Assembly: GCF_010723575.1 (NCBI RefSeq)
Contig: NZ_BLKZ01000001.1
Span: 4,340,001 to 4,404,000, forward strand
Origin: Mycobacterium bourgelatii
GTDB lineage: Bacteria > Actinomycetota > Actinomycetes > Mycobacteriales > Mycobacteriaceae
Direction of reading: 5' to 3'
Length of the DNA: 64,000 bases
Shown: one piece after another, positions 57,968 through 64,000 of the stretch
Position numbering within the stretch: position 1 is the stretch's first letter
Layout of the letters: each line of letters begins with the position of its first letter
Notes under the pieces: generated by a model
Databases searched by the model: none
What the model was told of the DNA's origin: nothing
Seen by the model: only the letters and a program-made list of their open reading frames with translations
Position numbers and translations under genes: made by a program

Positions 57968-59866
57968 ATCGAGTAGGGGGCCGGGTTGACCGGCCCCCTC
58001 TCACACCACCGGACGTGCGGGCCTCGCATCCGGCGGTTCGCTAGGTCGTGTGGAATCTGGCCCAGGCGTGGTGAAACGTGATGAGGCCCTGCCGGTCCCA
58101 GTATCGGTTGGGCAGTGCCCGCGTCAGGACGGGCGAGCCCGCGATTCGCCAGTAGCCGCGGCTGCTCATGCCCCATTGCCAGGCCAGGTCGGCCCGGATC
58201 CCGAGTGCACGCAGGTTCGCGACCTTGGTGCGGACGCGTTTCCATTCCTTCCAGCGGATTTGGCGCAGTCGACGGCGGAACCACTCATCCAGATCCCGGA
58301 ACTTGCGGGTGTGTCCGCTAGGCGGAAGTACCCCATCCAGCCCCGGACGTATTGGTTCAGCCGCATGATGCGGTACTCCATGGCCACACTCCACCGCCGC
58401 GACGTCAACGACCGGATGCGGGCTTTGGCCCGCTGCCACGCCTTGGGCGCGACCCGGATCTTGACCCCGGAGGTAGTGAAGAAGAACCCGAACCCCAGCA
58501 ACACAGCTGTCGTCGCCGGGGCGATCGAGGACTTGGCCTGGTTCACCCTCAACTTCAACCGCTGCTCCAGCAGCCGAGTGCCCTGTTCGAGCACCCGCTC
58601 GGCCGCCCGCTTCGATTTCACAAAGACCCGGATATCGTCGGCGTAGCGGACAAACCGGTGCCCACGCGCCCAGAACTCCTGATCGAAATCGTCGAGCATG
58701 ATGTTCGACAACAGCGGCGATAACGGCGACCCCCTGTGGGGTCCCCTGGCTCACCGCCTGCCGCACCCCATCGGCCATGATCCCCGCCTCCAAATAGCGG
58801 CGGATCAGCTTCAGCAGCCGTTTGTCGTTCACTTTCCGCGCAACCCGGGCCATCAGCACGTCGTGGTTGACCCGATCGAAGAACGCATCCAGGTCCACCT
58901 CGACCACCCACCGATACCCCTGCTCGATCACCAACCTGGCGACCTTCACAGCGTCGTGGGCGCTTTTGCCCGGCCGGAACCCATACGAGACCGGCACAAA
59001 CCCCGGATCAAAGACCGGGGTCAGCACTTGCGCGATCGCCTGCTGGATCAACCGATCCAGCACCGTCGGCACCCCCCCAACTTCCGTTGCCCGCCATCAG
59101 GTTTGGGAATCATCACCTGACGCACCGGCATCGGACGGTACGTGCCCGCATCCAACGCCTCCCGCACTCCGGCCCAGTTGTCCCGGCACCAGTTACGCAA
59201 CTCCTGCGCGCTGACACCATCGACACCGGCCGCACCGCGATTGCGTTCGACACGTCCCAACGCGACAGCCAGATTCGCGGGCGCGAACACCTGCCCCCAC
59301 AAATCCTGGCCACCCCCTGACACCCGCGGCAGCACCCGCCGAGACACCGCTACGCACAGACAAGGGCACTTCCGGATTCACCAGTCCCTCCACATCATCT
59401 GCCCCACCGCCGGTGGGTTGGCTGCGATCACCGCGACATCCACGAGAAGCACCACTTCGAAACATCAATTCCCAACGTTCAGCCCTTCCCGGCACATCTG
59501 ATTCCCGCCGGTACTACGGCCTCTGCTGACTTCTGCCCCGTCAGCGCCGCCCTCACGAACGACGCCGCTCCGGCGCACAGCACCGACGCACCAGGACAGA
59601 TCTCCCCAGATAAGAACATCCACTTTCACCCTGCCGCCGCCGCATTTACACACCGGCCGCTTCGGTGGAACGGGCTTCACCATCTGTTGCTGGCTCACCC
59701 CAACCGGCATGCCTTCTATACGGTTCGTGTCCCTCGGTGCAGGGCTTCGTCTCCGGCTTCCTTCCCACCCCACCTCACGGTGACGCAGTTGCCATCGACT
59801 CGGAGTTAAACCACCTTCTCCTCCAGAGGACTCACACCTCCTAGCGAATGCCCATGCTGGGCGTAC
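57968..59866 (-). mobile_element. Group II intron (IIC-like), left copy, ~1,899 bases
   Basis: Read on the minus strand, the copy begins GTACGCCCAGCATGGG at 59866 and ends ...CTACTCGAT at 57968. Near its 3' end, domain V (arms CCGGATGCG / CGCACGTCCGG, ~58040-58005) and domain VI (GGGGGCCGG / CCGGCCCCC with unpaired AA) are clear. The 5' end resembles IIC introns such as that of Oceanobacillus. It directly abuts the right copy. The encoded maturase has several frameshifts. Confidence 0.88.
58041..59495 (-). pseudogene. Group II intron maturase / reverse transcriptase, left copy, frameshifted
   Basis: The sequence matches the right-copy protein almost everywhere but has four indels relative to it, all in C or G runs: ~59310 (extra C), ~59072 (two extra C in the run after GTCGGCA), ~58732 (extra C) and ~58305 (one G fewer). 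The reverse transcriptase parts are still legible in separate frames: SYGFRPGKSAHDA, DLDAFFDRVNHD, YADDIRVFV and the thumb GWMGYFRLADTP. No HNH endonuclease domain follows the thumb, which fits class C. Confidence 0.85.
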
Positions 59867-61761
59867 ATCGAGTAGGGGGCCGGGTTGACCGGCCCCCTCT
59901 CACACCACCGGACGTGCGGGCCTCGCATCCGGCGGTTCGCTAGGTCGTGTGGAATCTGGCCCAGGCGTGGTGAAACGTGATGAGGCCCTGCCGGTCCCAG
60001 TATCGGTTGGGCAGTGCCCGCGTCAGGACGGGCGAGCCCGCGATTCGCCAGTAGCCGCGGCTGCTCATGCCCCATTGCCAGGCCAGGTCGGCCCGGATCC
60101 CGAGTGCACGCAGGTTCGCGACCTTGGTGCGGACGCGTTTCCATTCCTTCCAGCGGATTTGGCGCAGTCGACGGCGGAACCACTCATCCAGATCCCGGAA
60201 CTTGCGGGGTGTGTCCGCTAGGCGGAAGTACCCCATCCAGCCCCGGACGTATTGGTTCAGCCGCATGATGCGGTACTCCATGGCCACACTCCACCGCCGC
60301 GACGTCAACGACCGGATGCGGGCTTTGCCCGCTGCCACGCCTTGGGCGCGACCCGGATCTTGACCCCGGAGGTAGTGAAGAAGAACCCGAACCCCAGCAA
60401 CACAGCTGTCGTCGCCGGGGCGATCGAGGACTTGGCCTGGTTCACCCTCAACTTCAACCGCTGCTCCAGCAGCCGAGTGCCCTGTTCGAGCACCCGCTCG
60501 GCCGCCCGCTTCGATTTCACAAAGACCCGGATATCGTCGGCGTAGCGGACAAACCGGTGCCCACGCGCCCAGAACTCCTGATCGAAATCGTCGAGCATGA
60601 TGTTCGACAACAGCGGCGATAACGGCGACCCCTGTGGGGTCCCCTGGCTCACCGCCTGCCGCACCCCATCGGCCATGATCCCCGCCTCCAAATAGCGGCG
60701 GATCAGCTTCAGCAGCCGTTTGTCGTTCACTTTCCGCGCAACCCGGGCCATCAGCACGTCGTGGTTGACCCGATCGAAGAACGCATCCAGGTCCACCTCG
60801 ACCACCCACCGATACCCCTGCTCGATCACCAACCTGGCGACCTTCACAGCGTCGTGGGCGCTTTTGCCCGGCCGGAACCCATACGAGACCGGCACAAACC
60901 CCGGATCAAAGACCGGGGTCAGCACTTGCGCGATCGCCTGCTGGATCAACCGATCCAGCACCGTCGGCACCCCCAACTTCCGTTGCCCGCCATCAGGTTT
61001 GGGAATCATCACCTGACGCACCGGCATCGGACGGTACGTGCCCGCATCCAACGCCTCCCGCACTCCGGCCCAGTTGTCCCGGCACCAGTTACGCAACTCC
61101 TGCGCGCTGACACCATCGACACCGGCCGCACCGCGATTGCGTTCGACACGTCCCAACGCGACAGCCAGATTCGCGGGCGCGAACACCTGCTCCCACAAAT
61201 CCTGGCCACCCCTGACACCCTCGGCAGCACCCGCCGAGACACCGCTACGCACAGACAAGGGCACTTCCGGATTCACCAGTCCCTCCACATCATCTGCCCC
61301 ACCGCCGGTGGGTTGGCTGCGATCACCGCGACATCCACGAGAAGCACCACTTCGAAACATCAATTCCCAACGTTCAGCCCTTCCCGGCACATCTGATTCC
61401 CGCCGGTACTACGGCCTCTGCTGACTTCTGCCCCGTCAGCGCCGCCCTCACGAACGACGCCGCTCCGGCGCACAGCACCGACGCACCAGGACAGATCTCC
61501 CCAGATAAGAACATCCACTTTCACCCTGCCGCCGCCGCATTTACACACCGGCCGCTTCGGTGGAACGGGCTTCACCATCTGTTGCTGGCTCACCCCAACC
61601 GGCATGCCTTCTATACGGTTCGTGTCCCTCGGTGCAGGGCTTCGTCTCCGGCTTCCTTCCCACCCCACCTCACGGTGACGCAGTTGCCATCGACTCGGAG
61701 TTAAACCACCTTCTCCTCCAGAGGACTCACACCTCCTAGCGAATGCCCATGCTGGGCGTAC
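59867..61761 (-). mobile_element. Group II intron (IIC-like), right copy, ~1,895 bases
   Basis: Same ends as the left copy: 5' GTACGCCCAGCATGGG at 61761 and 3' CTACTCGAT at 59867, where the left copy starts at once. The 5' exon is the rpfE terminator: CACTTTTTGTT then the intron, 4 bases after the hairpin. This is the known target type of IIC introns. Sequence is nearly identical to the left copy. Confidence 0.9.
59940..61390 (-). pseudogene. Group II intron maturase / reverse transcriptase, right copy, one frameshift
   Basis: From ATG 61390 the frame runs through QVMIPKPDGGQRKLG, SYGFRPGKSAHDA, DLDAFFDRVNHD, the RT motif SQGTPQGSPLSPLLSNIML and the catalytic FVRYADDIRV, up to ~60326. There one G is missing (CTTTGCCCG, where the left copy has CTTTGGCCCG), which moves the thumb and C-terminus into the next frame. 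Repaired length is ~483 residues. Since the left copy has the intact sequence at this spot, the ancestral gene can be rebuilt from the two. As read, it keeps the polymerase core but loses the maturase (X) domain. Confidence 0.87.
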
Positions 61762-61765
61762 AACA

Positions 61766-61797
61766 AAAAGTGCCGGACCCGAAGGTCCGGCACTTTT
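61766..61797 (-). terminator. Intrinsic terminator of rpfE, and intron target
   Basis: A perfect 14-base stem (61766-61779 with 61784-61797) closes a UUCG tetraloop on the minus-strand RNA and runs into UUUUUGUU. It lies 27 bases after the rpfE stop. The group II intron enters 4 bases after the stem, so the terminator is kept intact upstream of it. Confidence 0.93.
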
Positions 61798-61824
61798 CGT
61801 TCGATACGCCGTTAGATGGGCGTC

Positions 61825-62385
61825 CTAGCCACGCCGGCCGCAGACCGGCCAGGCACCGATGCCCTGCGAGTGCAGAACGTTCTCGGCAACCCGGATCTGC
61901 TCCTCACGGCTAGCGGTGTGCGCGGATCCCGAGCCACCGTTGGCGCGCCAGGTGCCAGGGGTGAACTGTAGGCCGCCGTAGTAACCGTTACCGGTGTTGA
62001 TCCCCCAGTTGCCGCCCGATTCGCACTGAGCAATCGCGTCCCAGTTCACGCTGTAGACCTTGGGCGCCGGAGGCGGCGCGTCCGGAGCGGGCCCCTGGTT
62101 GGGGTCAAACTCGACCGGTTCGGGAGCCGGGTCCACTGCATCGGGCGCGGGCGGAGGCACGTTCGGGTCAAAACCCACGAATTCCGGAGCGGGAGGCGCG
62201 TCCGGAGCGGGTGCGTCCGGCGCGGGAGGCGCGTCCGGAGCTTGCACGTTCGGGTCGAAGCCCACCGTGTCGGAGCCAGGACCCGCGTTGGGGTCGGCCG
62301 GGTCTGCGTTCGCGATACCAGAGGGCACAGTCATGAGCGACCCCGTGATCGCGGCCACGATGAGCGTCTTGCGGACGTCCTTCAA
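61825..62385 (-). CDS. rpfE: Resuscitation-promoting factor RpfE
   Basis: A 186-residue secreted Rpf. Start TTG 62385 (LKDVRKTLIVAAITGSLM) has CGAAAGGAAC 5 bases upstream; it gives a signal peptide cut near ANADPAD. A Pro/Ala/Asp-rich linker holds repeats of FDPN (four). The C-terminal Rpf/lysozyme-like domain has WDAIAQCESGGNW with the catalytic Glu, NTGNGYYGGLQF and the final VCGRRG with the paired Cys. It is a peptidoglycan glycosidase that helps dormant cells regrow. The orthologue is Rv2450c. Confidence 0.95.
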   Translation of the reverse strand: MKDVRKTLIVAAITGSLMTVPSGIANADPADPNAGPGSDTVGFDPNVQAPDAPPAPDAPAPDAPPAPEFVGFDPNVPPPAPDAVDPAPEPVEFDPNQGPAPDAPPPAPKVYSVNWDAIAQCESGGNWGINTGNGYYGGLQFTPGTWRANGGSGSAHTASREEQIRVAENVLHSQGIGAWPVCGRRG

Positions 62386-63088
62386 AATTTGTTCCTTTCG
62401 CGGTGCGCGCGCGCCAAGACCAGCCCGCAATAGCGGGTCGGAGGTACTGCATTGGAATTGCTTGGGACGTGTCGTCAGGTTTCAACACGACAGCGGAGGG
62501 CGTAACTAGCCCGGCGCGACTTTCAGCCAGCGCCCGTCGAGAGGCCACCGTCGAACATCAGGCCATCCCGACTCCGCTCACACGCGGGTCCGTGGATTCA
62601 CTTATTCGTTTATCACTGTGGCCCTTTTTGGGCTACCAGGAACCTACGATAACGATTTGGATTCGTCATCCCGAGACACGACACGGCGCAGACCTATTAC
62701 GAGACAATCACGACGCGATCAATGCGTATCAAACCAGGTCATTGGCGCTTTAATACAGGGTGTCAAGTTCAGGTTGAGGCATCATAAACGTGATCCGAAT
62801 CACGTCCTAATTGTGAACTGGCCCACCCGATTTCCGCCAGGATCACGCGGCAAATGACTGGTTCGATACGCGGTCTCGATGTGGCCAAAGTCATAAATAC
62901 GGGGCCGGCGATTCCGATGGGACCATCCCCCATAAACGCCAACGGGTCCGGAATTTCCACGCGCGAAGCATTGCGTTCACAAATTTTAACTTTGTTGTCC
63001 GCAAAATGCGCGACACCAAATGCCGAGCGGAAAACCCGACGCATACACCACCGACGCGTCCCGCAAAAGGACACTCGCGCGCTACGCG
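62386..63088. other. 703-bp gap upstream of rpfE with no clear gene
   Basis: The middle of this gap (62580-63000) is AT-richer than the window. Open frames here lack ribosome-binding sites and family resemblance. M. tuberculosis has Rv2451 and Rv2452c near here, but I see nothing convincingly related. It holds the CRP-like site and the rpfE promoter. Confidence 0.5.
62788..62805. promoter_or_regulatory. CRP (Rv3676)-type site
   Basis: ACGTGAT-CCGA-ATCACGT is a perfect inverted repeat with 7-base arms and contains GTGA-N6-TCAC, the CRP core. CRP controls rpfA in M. tuberculosis. Here it sits 403 bases before the rpfE start, far for a simple activator but in the only long gap in the area. Confidence 0.55.
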
Positions 63089-63694
63089 CTAGCGTCCGAC
63101 GGGCACCACGGCGCGCAGGTCCGCCTCGGAATTCACATTGGTCAGCGGCCGGGAATCCGACACCACGATCTGCTGCGCGTCCGACGCGTCGATCAGCGCG
63201 CTCATCCTGCGCGCCCCGGCGGCTACCAGCTTTTCCACCCGCTCGGCCAGATCGGTCCGATAGACCCCGGCCAGATAGTGTGTACGCCCGTCCCAGGGCA
63301 GCACCACTTCGGCGTTGGTCGCAACCGCCAGGCGAACCAGCTCGTCGATCAATTCGCCTGTGAGATAAGGCATGTCGACCGCACAGACGAATGCGTACCG
63401 GGCACCGGCTTCGGCCGCCGCGCGCAATCCCCGCCCGGTCGCCGGCAGCGGCCCCAAACCGCGCACCTCGTCGCGAACGATGGGAACCTGCAACGCGGGC
63501 AACGGTTGGCCTGGGGCGGCCATGACGAAGACGTGCTTGCAGCGTTCCGCGAGCACGCTGACCACGTGCTCGACGAGCGTGGTGTTGCCGTCGGGGTGCC
63601 GCAGGGTCGCTTTGTCGCGGCCCATCCGCCGCGATTCGCCTCCTGCCAGGACGACCCCGGCCAAAGACACTGAGTCGGTTGCGGTTTCGGTCAT
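63089..63694 (-). CDS. mobA: Molybdenum cofactor guanylyltransferase
   Basis: A 201-residue MobA, start MTETATDSVSLAG at 63694, one base after the korB stop. The nucleotide loop LAGGESRRMGRDKA, the metal-site Asp in VCAVDMPYLT and the RDEVRGLGPL segment are all typical. It adds GMP to molybdopterin to make the bis-MGD cofactor. The order korA-korB-mobA-(gap)-rpfE is that of M. tuberculosis. Confidence 0.94.
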   Translation of the reverse strand: MTETATDSVSLAGVVLAGGESRRMGRDKATLRHPDGNTTLVEHVVSVLAERCKHVFVMAAPGQPLPALQVPIVRDEVRGLGPLPATGRGLRAAAEAGARYAFVCAVDMPYLTGELIDELVRLAVATNAEVVLPWDGRTHYLAGVYRTDLAERVEKLVAAGARRMSALIDASDAQQIVVSDSRPLTNVNSEADLRAVVPVGR

Positions 63695-63695
63695 C

Positions 63696-64000
63696 TCAGT
63701 CAACGGTCCAAGTGTCGCGTCCACGCAGCAGTGATTGCAGCGCGGCGGTGTCGAACGGTTTCGCTTTCTGCGCGGCCTGGATCTGGGCTCGAGCGGCGTC
63801 GTCGTAGGTTGGCCGACTGACGTCGCGGAAGATGCCCATCACCATGTGGTCGAGGTTCTGGTCCGAAAGCCGCGAGAGCGCAAAGGCGTACGCCGACTCG
63901 TCGGCATGCGCGTCGTGAACCACGATTTCCTCGGCGGCCACGTCGGCCGTCTTGGCGATGTCCAGGCCGAAGCCCGACTTCACCACGCAATACTCACCGT
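63696..64000 (-). CDS. korB: 2-oxoglutarate:ferredoxin oxidoreductase beta subunit, C-terminus (continues beyond window)
   Basis: Only the last ~101 codons are in the window; the frame is open to the right edge (GEYCVVKSGFGLD...). The segments ALSRLSDQNLDHMVMGIF and the end ALQSLLRGRDTWTVD match KorB (Rv2454c) as I recall it. KorAB makes succinyl-CoA from 2-oxoglutarate, using ferredoxin and thiamine diphosphate, in the oxygen-tolerant branch of the mycobacterial TCA cycle. The ThDP-binding part lies outside. Confidence 0.9.
   Translation of the reverse strand, partial: GEYCVVKSGFGLDIAKTADVAAEEIVVHDAHADESAYAFALSRLSDQNLDHMVMGIFRDVSRPTYDDAARAQIQAAQKAKPFDTAALQSLLRGRDTWTVD

Noticed and set aside
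58041..61390. Reverse transcriptases as retrons or diversity-generating elements
   Set aside because: Domain V and VI structures, matched ends and the terminator target mark group II introns; no template/variable repeat pair or msr/msd-like inverted repeats were seen.
62854..63363. A plus-strand frame across the rpfE upstream gap into mobA
   Set aside because: Most of it is the opposite strand of mobA, Arg-rich, and it has no plausible start signal.

Overview
The window is chromosomal DNA from a slow-growing, non-tuberculous Mycobacterium. The base composition is GC-rich. It carries PE/PPE, PE_PGRS and PPE-MPTR genes, MmpS/MmpL, and blocks of core genes in the order known from M. tuberculosis: degV-octT-gpgP-rsfS-nadD; proA-moxR-VWA; the MscS/cNMP channel with its cyclase-like sensor; rbsK; nadE; proB-obg-rpmA-rplU; rne; ndk; DUF4233; folC; valS; Rv2449c; rpfE; mobA; korB. 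I do not name a species.

Layout. 1-5.4 kb: the end of a PE-PPE hydrolase, a DapB-like oxidoreductase and an mmpS-mmpL exporter operon. 5.4-17.4 kb: core genes, mostly minus strand with 4-base overlaps; a methyltransferase lies beside nadD. 17.4-19.8 kb: rbsK cut in two by an IS110-type element. 19.8-21.8 kb: nadE. 21.8-40.3 kb: an accessory block of about 18.5 kb between nadE and proB, which are neighbours in M. tuberculosis. It holds a class II-like sirtuin, a cytochrome P450, a PPE-MPTR gene split by two insertion sequences (IS1380 family, and an IS1096-like ISL3 element), a frameshifted PE_PGRS, a PE remnant, a PE_PGRS fused to a seven-repeat YVTN propeller, a TetR remnant, an ABC1/UbiB kinase with a nonsense codon, and an intact tetR. 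40.3-57.8 kb: core genes plus a lectin-LysM protein, a DUF937 protein, a flavin monooxygenase and a PPE37-like PPE gene with two tandem IdeR-type iron boxes upstream. 57.97-61.76 kb: two copies of a group II (IIC-like) intron in direct tandem, inserted a few bases after the rpfE terminator. 61.8-64 kb: rpfE, a CRP-like site, mobA and the end of korB.

How the parts relate. The core blocks look like ordinary operons (methylglucose lipopolysaccharide and NAD synthesis, proline synthesis, ribosome assembly, folate and tRNA charging). The accessory segments are heavily worked over by mobile elements. Removing the two insertion sequences, with one target duplication each, restores one open PPE reading frame, so those insertions look recent. 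Many other accessory genes carry 1-base indels, mostly in G or C runs, while the roughly 30 core genes are intact. These indels could be real decay or sequencing error, and I flag this where it matters.

Regulatory signals include several TANNNT -10 hexamers 6-7 bases before a start codon (leaderless transcription), long perfect palindromes in divergent promoters, and a 15-bp operator-like motif shared between tetR and a tandem site 15 kb away. I found no CRISPR array, tRNA or rRNA. The strongest candidates for something not previously described are the tandem terminator-targeting introns, the IS110 copy with its possible bridge-RNA region inside rbsK, the PE_PGRS-propeller fusion, and the cyclase-like sensor that has lost most catalytic residues but stays fused by overlap to a cNMP-domain channel gene.
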